Part shown: in pieces, positions 48,901 through 60,213 of the stretch | How the letters are laid out: each line of letters begins with the position of its first letter | How positions within the stretch are numbered: the stretch's first letter is position 1 | Source: Bursaphelenchus xylophilus | Lineage: Eukaryota > Nematoda > Chromadorea > Rhabditida > Aphelenchoididae | Reading direction: 5' to 3' | Length of the DNA stretch: 64,000 bases | Assembly (NCBI GenBank): GCA_904066235.2 | Contig: CAJFCV020000004.1 | Location: 10,912,001 to 10,976,000, forward strand | Program-made: the position numbers and the translations under genes | Notes under the pieces: model-generated | What the model was told of the DNA's origin: nothing | The model's database searches: none | The model's input: the letters and a program-made list of their open reading frames with translations, nothing else

Positions 48901-51900
48901 TCCCCGCTTACCATATTATTTTGTGGCCAACCAACATTTGAAAAAATCCGCCTTGGCCTCCCTCCCATTACCGCATCATTTTTTGACCAACCAAAAAAAA
49001 TTATGCTAAAAAATCATACTTGGTTTCCCCTGGCCATATCATTTTCTTCGCAAACCCAAAAAAGTTACAAAACAATCCGCCTTGGTCCCCCCTTACCATG
49101 TAATTTTTGCCAAGGCAAAAAAAATATTTGAAAAGTTCCGCCTTGATCCTCTCTTGCCATGTCATTTTAGGCAAACCAAAAAAAACCTTGGTCGCCCCTT
49201 TCCATATCAATTGTTTGGCCAGCCAAAAAAATTATTCGAAAAAATACGCCTTGGTCCCCCCTTACCATATCATTTTTCCCCAAGCTGCCCTCTTGGCCCA
49301 GGTGCCCTTATCGCCTTCCTTTCACAGCCCTCTTCGGACCCAACCTCCATTTTCAGCGTCGGTCGTCGCCATGTCGTATTTCCGAGCATCTTGTTGATGA
49401 GCATCTTTGGCATCATCTCCACGTTCACCAAGACTTATGAAGCCTTTCTGGTCGTACGCTTTTTTGAAGGGTTCTTCTTCACGGTAGGTATTCCAAATAA
49501 AAAAAGAGTCTCGTTTATTGCTTCAGGCATCAGTTGTGGTGGTCTGGGTGTTGGCCAGCGAATGCGTCGCCGTGAAACAACACTCCTTTGCGGCGACAAT
49601 TTTTGGTTGCTTTTGGGTGGCAGGCTATTGTGCGGTGGCCTTATTGGCCAAGTTGGTGCCAGGCTGGAGAGTGGCGTCGTGGTGTGTGTGCATTCCGACA
49701 GCAGTGTTTTCGTTGATTTTTTGGAGGTAAGGGAAAGAAAGAATGAGGTCGAAAGGGGCATATCAGTCTGTCGGGGAAATAATGAGTACAATATTCGCTG
49801 CGAAAACGTCGCTGAAGTGAAAAGCGATTTGATTTTGTCGCAACACAATTCATTTCCTCAGCGGTGATGCGATTTTCGATGCGACAAAGTGCTCATTATT
49901 TTCCCGACAGAAAGAGGCATGCTTCCGCAAAAAACCAGTTTTTTTCTGATTGCGTTTCTGAGTTCTCGCCAAGCTGGCCAAGATAGGATCAAAAAGTGTG
50001 TTTCTCTATGACCGCTCACCACATTTCGCGTACTCTCTCTGGAAGACCGTTGAATAACTCGGCTGCCCTTGCAAATCGCGAGCTAAAATTTTCAGGAATT
50101 TGCGTGTGGCCTATGCCTGAAGGGTGTGCAAAATTTAAGGAAGATCTGGGTGTACTTCCACCAGATTCGGAGAACCTCATATGGTACCGTTTTGCCGACC
50201 AGAGATGCACCTTTCCTTCTCTATCGATAAATCGGTAAAATAATGAGCACGATGTCGCTGCAGTGAAAAACAACTAGATTTTGTCGCGACAAAATTCATT
50301 TCCTCAGCGGTGACACGATTTTCGTTGCGACAGAGTGCTCATTATTTTCCCGACAGACTGAAAATTAGAACGTCTTGGCCATGTTTTCAATACTTCCTCT
50401 TTTTTCAGAACAATACCAGAGAGTTTTCATTTTCTCGCGGAACACGGAAAATCCGTTGACCTGCGGGCCTGGCTTCGAAAAGCGGCTCCGAATGTCTTCC
50501 ACCTGTCGCTTATCAATATTGCCGGAAACGACCACGGAAAGGAGCGGAATTTCCACCAATTCATCAATTTTATGCAGGAAAACACTATGTATATTCGATA
50601 TACCCTGGCTTCTGCTGTGATTTGGTATGCGAACTCGATAAAAAATTGCTCAAAAGACTCCAAAGAAAAGAAAAAAATTTTCAGGATTATTAGTTTCATG
50701 TCTTATATGGGCATGTCGATGTACAGCGTGTATCTTGGTGGAGATGTTTACTACAACTACGTCTTGTCGGGAATTGTGGAACTCCCAGCCTACTTTATGG
50801 CACCAATACTTTTGGATAGGTATTTGGCCTTTTCTTAACGAAAAACTGAACTATTTAAATACCCCGTATTTTACCAAAAAAATGTATTTTTTAGGTTTGG
50901 CAGAAAAAAGACGTTTATCATGGTAAACCTGTTCAATTGCTTTTGTTTCGTCGCTTTGGGCACTGTGAATTACCGTAAGTCATTGGAGCCAAACAACTTT
51001 TTATGCGGGTTATGAACTGGCCACGTACAGTACCGGACCTGATCCACTGGCAAAAAGCGTAACATTTTGGATCCGGGAAGTATCAAAAATGAAGCAAAAT
51101 ACCTCCATCTCCAAGTGAAAAACTCCGATTTCAAAAGCGCGCGAGCTCTTTTTGTGAGGGAAGGGCGTGTTTCGAAACGGAGTTTTTTTATTGTTGTGGG
51201 AGGCATTTTGCCACATTTTTGATACTTTCCGGATGCAAAATTATGCGTTTTTTGCCAATGGATCAGGTCCCTCACTGTAATATGTACCTTGAATACCCAA
51301 ATCATTTTTTCAAAGCGTGGGCTAAGATTTTTAGCGATTTATAGTTCGAGTAGCCCAAGTCCGACGCTCAGATCTTTATAAAATTTGCGCAAATTTAGGT
51401 CATTTTTTTCTAACAAGGGAAGTACTCCAAGTGCGACGCTCAGATTATGATGAAACTTGGCACAAACTTAGAACAATTTTTCTAAGATATATGCGAGAAT
51501 CCTAGTTCGCGCTTTGCAGAAACAACCGAGGTTTTTAGATCGAAAGTCGGCGAAAATTTAGGACTTTTTGCCGAATTTTGGCACGAAAATTTTCGTGCCT
51601 ATTTCTACCGTAAAGGTTAATCTGTCTACAAAAAATCAAATTTTTCCGCACAAAACTGCAAAGCTACGGCCAAAAAGCGTTTTTCTCTCTGACCGCTCTC
51701 CACGTTTAGCGTACTCCCTCGGCCGCAAAGATCGTTGAATATCTCGGCGGCGCCTGCAAAGCGCGAGCTAAAACTTTCAGGAATTGATATTTAGTCCATA
51801 CCCGACGTGTGTGCAAAATTTGAAGAAAATCTGAGCGTCGCGCTTGGAGTACTTCCCCTGTAAGGCATATGCGAGACTCCAAGTTCGCGCTATGCAGAAA

Positions 51901-52710
51901 CGACCAAGATTTTTAGATGTAAAGTTGGCAAAAGAATTACAGTTTTTCGTGAATTTTTATTTCGTCTGTAAGGAGTGCTCTTTCCACAAAAAATATTATT
52001 TTTCCGCACGAAACTGTGATGGCACGAAACTCTCAAAGACATGGCAAAAAAGTGATTTTCCTCTTACCGCTCTCCACGTTTCGCGTACTCTCTCGGCCGC
52101 AAAGATCGTTGAATCTTTCGGTTGTCCCAGAAAAGCGCGAGCTAACATTTTCAGGAATTGATAAGTGGCCTGTGCCCGGCGTCTGTGAAAAATTTTTAGA
52201 AAATCTGAGCGTCGCAGTTGGGGCACTACCCTAATAAGCTACAACCAATTTCGGCAAATTCCCAAAATTCAAAAAAAATCTTATCATTTTTTCCAGACAA
52301 CCGCACAGTGTTTGTGAGCATGTGGATGCTCACCAAGATGGGAGTGACCGGCTCGTTCATGTATCTCTTCGTCTATGGCTCGGAAATTTTCCCCACAGTC
52401 ATCCGAAACACCGCAATGGGACTGTGCGCGGTCTGTTCGAACTTGGGAGCGACCCTTGGACCTCATGTTAGACATACGGTAAACGATGACGAACTCTTTT
52501 ATAAAACTTGACGAACTCAATTTTTATATAAAATTTAGCCAGTGTAAAATGAAATTCCACCAATTTTAGGACGTTTACCATCCTTCCGCTCCGTGGGCAA
52601 TTTTCGGCGCTTCCTCTTTGATTACCGTCATCTTGACCTTCTGTTTGCCGGAGACAAAACCCCGAAAAAAGGGTACCTCATCCGATGAGAGCTTAATCGA
52701 GCCGTTGTAA
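45959..52710 (+). CDS. Organic cation/anion transporter, SLC22-like (about 528 aa, 10 exons)
   Basis: Exons 45959-46190, 46743-46912, 46950-47053, 49357-49483, 49527-49726, 50409-50624, 50685-50819, 50895-50974, 52297-52478 and 52570-52710 join in frame (1587 nt). Family landmarks in order: a DDLLYELG N-terminal element, a short Cys-containing first outer loop, SDIVGRRHVV (loop 2-3 motif, about 168-177), LASECVAVKQHS, RTIPES (about 278-283), DRFGRKK (about 394-400), a YGSEIFPTVIRNTAMG segment, and LPETKP near the C-terminus. This is the SLC22/OCT layout of 12 membrane helices, carrying small organic ions across the plasma membrane. The start is uncertain: an in-frame ATG at 46046 would give 499 aa, and an upstream exon is possible. 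Intron 2 is only 37 bases. Intron 3 (2.3 kb) contains an antisense gene and a tandem-repeat element; other introns hold A, B and C elements. Confidence 0.9.
46242..46501. mobile_element. Family A MITE in transporter intron 1
   Basis: CAGTGGAGGGACCTGATTTA left end, TTAGGCCCCCCACTG right end, TA on both sides. Confidence 0.8.
47031..48399 (-). CDS. Pro/Gln-rich low-complexity protein nested in the transporter intron
   Basis: Exon 1 is 48399-48243 and exon 2 starts at 47980; they join in phase (AAT G/CA). A GATTTCAG acceptor ends two bases before the ATG, so it is probably trans-spliced. The protein has an acidic, Ala/Ser-rich start (1-52), then about 120 residues of Tyr-Pro-Gln repeats (QGYPQ, QSYPQ), then two related motifs, IPNFMRPLEKR (about 194) and LPSYMRPTKR (about 230), a proline-rich stretch and a Lys-rich end. 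A good donor (AGG/GTAAGT) follows residue 336 at 47130; I could not find the next exon. Without splicing the frame stays open to a stop at 47031, giving 368 aa, but that tail is derived from repeat DNA and would overlap transporter exon 3. No known domain recognised; such composition suggests a scaffold or RNA-binding disordered protein, which is a guess. Confidence 0.65.
48697..49311. mobile_element. 615-bp element with inverted ends and internal 60-bp tandem repeats
   Basis: Ends AAGGG(A)CACCT...CCAAGAGGGCA in inverted orientation. Between them about seven diverged units contain CCGCCTTGGTCCCCCCTTAC, CATATCATTTTT and GCCAACCAAAAAA. It lies in transporter intron 3, ending 45 bases before exon 4. 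Confidence 0.7.
49764..50360. mobile_element. Two family B elements with a C fragment between, transporter intron 5
   Basis: 49764-49910 and about 50228-50360 are family B copies; 49940-50170 is half of a family C element. The second B copy ends 49 bases before exon 6. Confidence 0.75.
51028..51277. mobile_element. Family A MITE in transporter intron 8
   Basis: CAGTACCGGACCTGATCCAC left end, GATCAGGTCCCTCACTG right end, TA flanks. Confidence 0.8.
51414..51860. mobile_element. Family C foldback element in transporter intron 8
   Basis: ACAAGGGAAGTACTCCAAGT left end, TTGGAGTACTTCCCCTG right end. A second, partial C copy abuts it (51861-52235). Confidence 0.85.
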
Positions 52711-53068
52711 ATGACATATCATTTCGGAGAAGAAATAAAAAAATGGATTTTATCGTTAATTGGGTCCTAACTAACAAAAAAAATCTTTTTTTTTATTAAA
52801 ATTTTTGATAATTTCAAGTAAAATACGTTACAGTAAGGCTTCAACCTCCTTAAATTATATGTAAATCATCATGTGGACTCCTAATTCATCGATAATTAGC
52901 CTTAACACATCAAAAAATCCTAAATTTGTCATCTTTTTTACCTACTATAATATAATCTTTTTTTAATTTTAATCAAAAAATATTTTAAAATCCCCTCAGC
53001 TGACCTCCACACTTCATTTCAAACAATATTCAGCCAATTGACAACAATAAAAATTCTATTTATTGCAT
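52711..53068. other. Convergent gap between cation transporter and UGT
   Basis: 358 bases, AT-rich, with AATAAA-like words on both strands (AAATAAAAAAATGG near 52733 for the transporter). No repeat family seen; it holds both 3' ends. Confidence 0.5.
53059..53064 (-). terminator. AATAAA polyadenylation signal of the complete UGT
   Basis: AATAAA on the minus strand 5 bases after the TAG stop. The 3' untranslated region would be very short, as is common in nematodes. Confidence 0.6.
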
Positions 53069-55795
53069 CTAATTCATCTTGACCTTATTAACAAAAAACT
53101 TTGAAAAAAGCTGATAAAAAACGATTTGATATGAAAAATAAATAGTTAAAATACTCGTTAGGGTGATGAGAACACTGTAGATGATGAGATCAATCGAGAA
53201 GTAGGTTATTAAAGACAATCCAGCGGTCGGAAGTTTCAGGTTTTCATAAACTTCGGGGAACTCCGTCGCCATTTCCACGGCCTGGATGAGGCGATCCTTG
53301 GGTGAGGTGACCGAATGGAGGATTTTCTTGAGATTCGTCGACTTTTCGTGGATTCTAAAAACATAAAAATTTCAAAAAAAATTATATTACTTTAGGCCGT
53401 CTTATGACAAAAACCCTCAAAAAACCCACTTTTTATCGTACAACACTTCACGCAGCGCTTCGACAATGCTCTCCTTGGTCAAACCAAGCTTGCTGAGGGC
53501 CACTCCAACTCCAATATGTTTCACAACAGCCGTATTGAAGGTCTGATCACCAAACAGGGGGATGGATAACATCGGAACACCCGCAAAGGCTGCTTCATTC
53601 AGACTGTTGAGGCCGCAATGAGTGATAAACGCTTTTGTCTTGGGATGGTCTGCAAATTTAGACAGTAGAATCGTAATTTTTAACCTTATTCTATCCAATG
53701 AATACCTAAAAAAGAAAACAAAAAAAAAATAAAAAATCCTTACTCAAGATTGAAACTTGATCCACCCAGCTGAATGTATGTACATTTGAGACGTTGTACA
53801 TGAGAATATCATCAAACTTCCATATAAATTGGTACTCCGGAAACTCGGCGAAGGCATCGACAAACGCTTTTCGAACATTTTGTGGCATTTTTGTGTTATC
53901 TGCCAATGATCCAAACGAAAAATAGACGATTCCCTCTTGCGAAAGGTCAATGATGTCTTGAATCGGCTGAAAATCACGTAAGATTACGAAAACGCACAGA
54001 ATTTATATTGATTTAGGTGTACTAAGCGCAAGATAAACTTTGCCCATAATTGGAATGTCAAAGAAGATAAAAATGAGTTCAACACTTCAACAAACTCGTA
54101 AAGCAACTAATTAAATCATACATTCGACAAAAAGGGCATTCCTCAGATCGCCACATCTAAATACACACTTGATGTCTAGTGTAATATAAATTCCGAGTCC
54201 AAAACAAAGCAGCCCTCCTGAACTTTTATTAAATGGCAAGACTGACCCTGTGATGGTTTGAGTGGCCTAAAAACCAACAAGAATGTCGAAAAACTTACAC
54301 TTTCCAGCTTCTTCACTTTCCCATTGCCAATTCCTCCAACCAGGACTTGTTTTGAGCTCAAAACCTTTGGCAAATCGACAAATTCATTCGTATTCTGAAT
54401 GAACAAGGCGGCGTTTCGAACAAGATCTTCTGGAGGTGGAAGATTCTTGTCGGCAACCAACTCGAACAGATAATCCGCAAGCTTGGTCCGAGAGGTGATG
54501 GCGGAGTCGTAGTAATAGTACAAATTCCTTATCCTCTCCATGAAATTCATGTGAATCCCGCTGGGTGGAGCCATGTTCATCACTGAAAAACGGTAGATAG
54601 AAAAGTTCTTTGGTGTTTAATCGCGTTTTCGGCGATAATTGAGCATAAACCACACGTGTGCTGGGTGATCAAGAGGAACCCGCCTTTTAGGGCACAAACT
54701 CTGTAACAAAACTGTTCGGGGGTTTTCGAGAGTTCTATCACACTGTAAACTGTCTCTCGAGAGCAATTTCTAAAGATTTTTCGCGCACTCTTGGCTAAGA
54801 CACCAAGTTTTCATAAACTTGATACAAACTTGAAGGTAAAATTGATAGAAGTCTAAAAATCAAGTGCAAAAAAAGGGTAAAAGCTTACCAGGAAGGACGT
54901 TTGGGTTGTAAGGAATTCCGAGAGAATAGGACGGCGCCTCATACATCGGCAACGGCGACAGCACAAACGTCGGGCGGATATTATTCAAGTGACCCACGCC
55001 CATCGCGCAAGCGTCCAATGCCTCCGTGAAGAGCCCGTCATAGCGCTGCCGGGCGATGATCTGCATCTGCGGATGGTTGATCAGCTCTAAAACACAAAAC
55101 ATCAACTGTACGACCCAAACCCGACGCTCTCAAAGCCGCCCGATATTACACTAGAAATCTGATCTCAAAAGATATAACTAACCATAACAATAGATTCTCA
55201 AGAGACCACCCACAGTCTTCACAGTATCCTTGCCAAGGACATTGTGGTAACCCTGGAAGACATCGCCATACATTGATGTCTCTGTCAATAGTTTGGTCGT
55301 TTCGTGGATATTGGGAAAAATTAGTGTAGTAACATTAAGATTCTTGAATTTATAGTTGACCAACGTGTTAATTGGAGCGTAGACAAAGTCCTGAAACAGA
55401 AAACAATAAGATTACGGAGCTGAAACGAACAATTTTTCAATAGTTTTTGTCTAGTATAAGGTTGAATGCAAACAGTAAAAAACAGGGTTTATTATGTAAA
55501 ACTAATCTAAAGCAGTGTCCGTAGGCCATAACAACCGATATTTTACAAAAAACCCCTGTTTCCATCAACAACTCAAAAATTCGTATATTATCCATGAGGT
55601 TTCGTCTCTAAAATCACGTGAAAACCAACAAAATCAACTTACAACTTGATGCCCTCGCTCCTGCATAGTCTCTGCGATCCGCGCCATGTATCCGACATGG
55701 CTGTAGCCAACGTTAGTAGCAATGAACAAATATTTATAACAATTAACATTAGAGACCAAAAAAAGTGTCGCGCAGATGGTCAAAAATTGCCGCAT
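53069..55795 (-). CDS. UDP-glucuronosyltransferase, complete (523 aa, 7 exons)
   Basis: Exons in coding order: 55795-55643, 55390-55183, 55086-54889, 54582-54299, 53966-53744, 53649-53430 and 53354-53069. The enzyme transfers a sugar from a UDP-sugar to small lipophilic acceptors at the ER membrane. Seen: a signal peptide (residues 1-19), GYSHVGYMARIAE with the expected catalytic His33, RYDGLFTEA with a candidate partner Asp137, VYFSFGSLADN, and the UDP-sugar signature around 350-395 (WVDQVSIL, HPKTKAFITHCGLNS, GVPMLSIPLFGDQ). A C-terminal membrane helix (about 475-510) is followed by a short basic tail ending KVKMN, a KxKxx-type ER retrieval signal. An in-frame ATG at 55822 would add nine residues, but it lies only 20 bases from a TATA box, so 55795 is preferred. 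AATAAA lies 5 bases after the stop. Confidence 0.93.
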
Positions 55796-57049
55796 GGTCT
55801 GGTAGATCAAAGTTTGAATCAAATTCGGTAGATGGAGACCATTTATATAGATTTTAGGCGGTATTTATCTGCTGATTGCGTTCGAGGCGTCCCCGAAAAG
55901 AAATGGGAGGAGAGATGACGAAAAACGGAGCAATTTCCGGCGGAGCGGAGCGAACACAAACCACAAACGAGTTGGAATCGGGCTACGGTGGTTTCTGGAG
56001 ATTTCACGTGAATTTGGGATGAAGGTTTTTGGAAAACCACTATTTTCTGATCGAAAATTTTTTTCGACTTCAATTTTGATGGTGAAGATAAAAAATTTGA
56101 TAGAAACGGTAAAATGCCCGAGGCATTTTATGTAAATTTGTGTGTAAAATCAACTTCAGTCTTTGTGAAGCTCGCTGTAGTATGTTCACCGTCTGGAAGT
56201 GTAAAAAATTGTTTGTTTCAATAAACATTTCTAGACCTGGTTAGATACACTAATAAATTATTAAAAACCTTTCTTCTTTTGACATAACATTGTGATTTTT
56301 TTCCATCTTGACGAGAGCAAAATGTGCTCGGTATTCCGTCTCGGTATAGTTTATAACAAAACTTTTAAAAATCAAAGGTACTTTTGTCACAGATTAAATA
56401 TTTCAAAGAGCAGGTCACAAACCAGAAATGGTGACGGAAAACGAAATCACTGCAATTTCTCACGATCAAATCAATGTGATGGGCAGACAGAAGATTGAAG
56501 TGTGTTAAAAAAACAATCGAAAGTAAAGCCAGGCCAAAAAAATGTTACCAAAAATTTACTATCAACTTGTCATGATCAACTTGAGCTAATTGACCTAAAT
56601 TTTTTTCAAAATCTAACAATTTTTTTGTTTTTTTTCACAGTGAAAGACATCTAAATCAGCATGAAAATCACATTTTTTTCAAATTTCCGAAATTACACCG
56701 AAAAATCCAACCTCCTCCGCGAAAACATGATTTTGGCATTCTGCACCAATACGATCTGAAGTGCGCGAGCCATGACGTCACAATGTTTATTGGTCGGTTA
56801 CATGTTTTTGCGGTTTGGTAAACATGTTACATGGCTAATTCAACCTTTGTGGAGTACTTGTTGTGGGATTCACCCTTTGTTATATTGATTTAGGTAATAA
56901 TTTTCGGGTCTGAGGTCTAAGGCAATTTACTGACGTTTTATTTCGGTTTTGAATGTTGATTACTTTCTTATTGCTCGTGTTAGCCCATATTAGACATTTT
57001 TTACCGTGCTTACTTCGTTATTTCAGATCTCAGTATATTACACTTGATA
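55796..57049. other. Divergent intergenic region between UGT and unknown gene
   Basis: 1.25 kb separating two genes that point away from each other. It holds the UGT TATA box near 55845. On the other side a TTATTTCAG acceptor ends at 57026, before the ATG at 57050 (probable trans-splice site). I see no coding exon and none of the window's common repeat families, unlike almost every other gap of this size here. Confidence 0.5.
55842..55849 (-). promoter_or_regulatory. TATA box of the complete UGT gene
   Basis: TATATAAA on the minus strand, 47 bases upstream of the preferred ATG (55795) and 20 upstream of an alternative ATG (55822). A start site about 25-30 bases downstream would fall near 55815-55820, leaving only the second ATG well inside the transcript. 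Confidence 0.5.
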
Positions 57050-60000
57050 ATGGGATCGAATGCGACGAACGACGTCTATAATTTTGGTGATCAAAAGACA
57101 AAATTTTTCCTGGACAACAGTGATCAGCTTGAATATCAGCCTCGGAATGAGCTGGCTCCCTGCAATTCAAATCCTCAAGATCACATTGGAGAAGAAAGGG
57201 TGTTTTATGATGATCAAACTACCGCAACACCCGATGCAAATGCCGGAGAGAAGGCTGAAAATGAGTTTGCTTATTTGAACAAGCCAGTAAGTTACTTTTT
57301 CGTTTCTTTTTTTTAATTTTAGGTATCAGTTTTGTTATCCCTGAAAGTCTTGACGTTTTCTTTCAGTTGGAATCGCTTATCTGGGAGGTTTTAGCTCCTT
57401 ACCTGTCCGAGTTGAAGCCCGGAAAAGGTGGAAGTTCGAACTCTCGCATATACGACAGGATTGCCGAGGATTTCGACCACAAGTTCCCTGGTCGATGTCG
57501 AGATGTCCGCAAATGTATTACTCGCGAATTTTATTACATGAGACTTCGTGCGCACGAAGCTGCTGCTACTGGTAGACTGTCGGAGGTACGTTGAAATTTT
57601 CAGCTCTATTTTTTAGTTTTTTGATCTTACTTTGGTTATTAATTATAGATGTATCAACAAATCGTCGATTGGTACAATCAAAGGCCATTTCAAACGTCAG
57701 CTATGGGCTCTAAGGCACGTTCTTCTGCCACCAAGTCTTCTAAACGTTACGTAAGGTTTTTATTATGTTTTGCATTGAAGTTTAGAACCCCGTCATGGTC
57801 GGATACAAACTCAGAAAATTCAAAAGACGAAAGCGTGTTCCCTCCAAGGAGACTTCGACAGATACATCTTCAGAAGTTCCGACACAGCCTTTCTCAAGTT
57901 TGGCCGTAAATTTCGACACACTCCGTCGTCGAGAAAGGGAGATTGCCGCCTGGGAACGGGTGAGTTTCGCAACAGATCAGATAGATGATCTAGATCTAAA
58001 ATTTTTCCATGTTTTTCTCTATTTGAACATGGTTACTATACACTGAGTTTTTCAGAGTGCAGAACAAGAGCCTCTGAGGAGCTTTGGAAGAGAATTGAAT
58101 ACTCTGGAAAATATGAATTTGCCACCGTCTTTGGAGAGACAACGAGGTGAAGAAGAGGTTCGCGAAGAGATGGTCGAGTCCCAACCTGTCGAAAATTCCG
58201 TTCACCACGAAATTCAAGGTCACAATGAATCAAGGGAGATCGGTACGGAGTCTAATCCAACTCAAGAGACTCATCCGGAAGTTGGTGGTTTGGAACAAAG
58301 GGTAGGATAATATAATTTGTTGATTTTAGATAGTACAAAAATGATTTCTAAGAAAGTTTTGACAATTCTAGAGGCAAAATTACCTCTAGTTTCTTGATTT
58401 GGCCATTTTGAATGAGGAAAATTGCACGAAAAAGATTTGCTGACCTTATTTTATGTTGCTTTATACTCCGCCGATTTAATTTGGACCAGTCTGAAACTTG
58501 AAAACGGTTATAGATATGAACTCCATTCCTTCAACAAGTTTGATCACCAGTCGACTCTATGTTCAACTGTAGCCAAATATTTCCTCTGCCTTGAGGCACA
58601 AGAAAAATATTCGGATTTTTTAATTTTTCTGTCGAAAAAGTTTGGACCAGGGCAACAAAAATTTGCATTTCTTTATCACTAGGTGGGGTGAAACCATGAC
58701 AACTTGTGAAAATAATTGTGATTCCCTGCTGATTCTAGCGAGCAGGGAATTCCGAGATTAGCGCTGTGTTTAAGGCCCTGAGGGCAATTTTTAAGAAAAT
58801 TCCCAAAATTCCAGAAATTTTTCGCCCTAGCGCTTGAGTAAGAAGCGTAAATCGTCTTAAATTAGTTTTAGTGCAACCACAGTATCGCGTACATCTAATT
58901 GGATGATGTTATAAAATAGTTTTACATCCAAAATTTTTTGTTCTTGGAGGATTTGCGACTTTGAAACTTGGGTTGGCGATAATAGTGAGGCCATTGCGCT
59001 CAAACAACTGCTAAATCATACAGTGTTTTGCTTGGGACATATGAGGGGCATTCCACACTTTCCTTCTGTGTCAAAACAATATCCGATTTACACGCGACAA
59101 ATGCACAATAGACCGAACACTTTGATAAAAAAATTTAAGAAGAGGGTGCTTACTTAAAAGTTTTCCAAAGTGAAAAAAGATGTTTCTATATGTATATTGT
59201 ACGTTTATTCCGCTATGAGGTGCTTGCCAGACCTGATAGAACTTAATTTGATGCACATTAAATTGTTTTTCTCAACATGTTTCGACTGGGCCAACGAAAA
59301 CTTTTTTTATCAAAGTGTTCGGTCTATTGTGCATTTGTCGCGTGTAAATTGGATATTGTTTTGACACAGAAGGAAAGTGTGGCATGCCCCTCATATGTCC
59401 CAAGCAAAACGCTGTATGATTTAGCAGTTGTTTGAGCGCAGTGGCCTCACTATTATCGCCAACCCAAGTTTCAAAGTCGCAAATCCTCCAAGAACAAAAA
59501 ATTTTGGATGTAAAACTATTTTATAACATCATCCAATTAGATGTACGCGATACTGTGGTTGCACTAAAACTAATTTAAGACGATTTACGCTTCTTACTCA
59601 AGCGCTAGGGCGAAAAATTTCTGGAATTTTGGGAATTTTCTTAAAAATTGCCCTCAGGGCCTTAAACACAGCGCTAATCTCGGAATTCCCTGCTCGCTAG
59701 AATCAGCAGGGAATCACAATTATTTTCACAAGTTGTCATGGTTTCACCCCACCTAGTGATAAAGAAATGCAAATTTTTGTTGCCCTGGTCCAAACTTTTT
59801 CGACAGAAAAAATTAAAAAATCCGAATATTTTTCTTGTGCCTCAAGGCAGAGGAAATATTTGGCTACAGTTGAACATAGAGTCGACTGGTGATCAAACTT
59901 GTTGAAGGAATGGAGTTCATATCTATAACCGTTTTCAAGTTTCAGACTGGTCCAAATTAAATCGGCGGAGTATAGATATCAGTTTGAAAATATTGGTTGT

Positions 60001-60213
60001 TTCTATCATAATTTCTTGTAGTTACATCTCATAATTTGGCTTTGTTTTCAGCCTCAGAATTGCCCGAAAATTGCGGACGTCCTGCGTACGATCCATTTCT
60101 GCCGTACTCATGGGTTCACCTTCGAATTGAGCAATGGCCATATTATCCTGAAGACTGGCCCGATTACCGAAGAATATGTAATCCCGTTTGGACAGATGCA
60201 ATGGGATACATAA
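57050..60213 (+). CDS. Unknown protein with a possible MADF/SANT-like basic domain (379 aa, 6 exons)
   Basis: Exons 57050-57286, 57367-57585, 57649-57750, 57786-57959, 58056-58301 and 60052-60213 are all phase 0 (1140 nt). Residues 1-79 are acidic and probably disordered. Residues 80-165 form the only well-ordered-looking part: LESLIWEVLAPYLSELK, then IYDRIAEDF...RCRDVRKCITREF and IVDWYNQRPF. The helix-loop pattern, Trp positions and basic charge recall MADF/SANT-type DNA-binding modules, but weakly. A basic stretch (KLRKFKRRKR, about 193-202) could be a nuclear localisation signal; 245-326 is acidic and Glu-rich. The last exon also has a second open frame (see findings). Intron 5 (1.75 kb) contains a 1.5-kb hairpin element. 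The composition suggests a nuclear protein; no function is assigned. Confidence 0.72.
58466..59970. mobile_element. 1505-bp hairpin element, family I, with 667-bp arms
   Basis: Ends CTCCGCCGATTTAATTTGG inverted and flanked by TA. Arms 58466-59134 and 59304-59970 differ at only a few positions; the loop is 169 bp. No coding capacity. It lies in the last intron of the unknown gene. Confidence 0.88.

Noticed and set aside
48742..49131. 129-residue frame in transporter intron 3
   Set aside because: Translates the 60-bp tandem units; spacing is variable and not a multiple of three throughout.
50365..50559. Minus-strand frame over transporter exon 6
   Set aside because: Shadow of a conserved plus-strand exon containing the PES motif.
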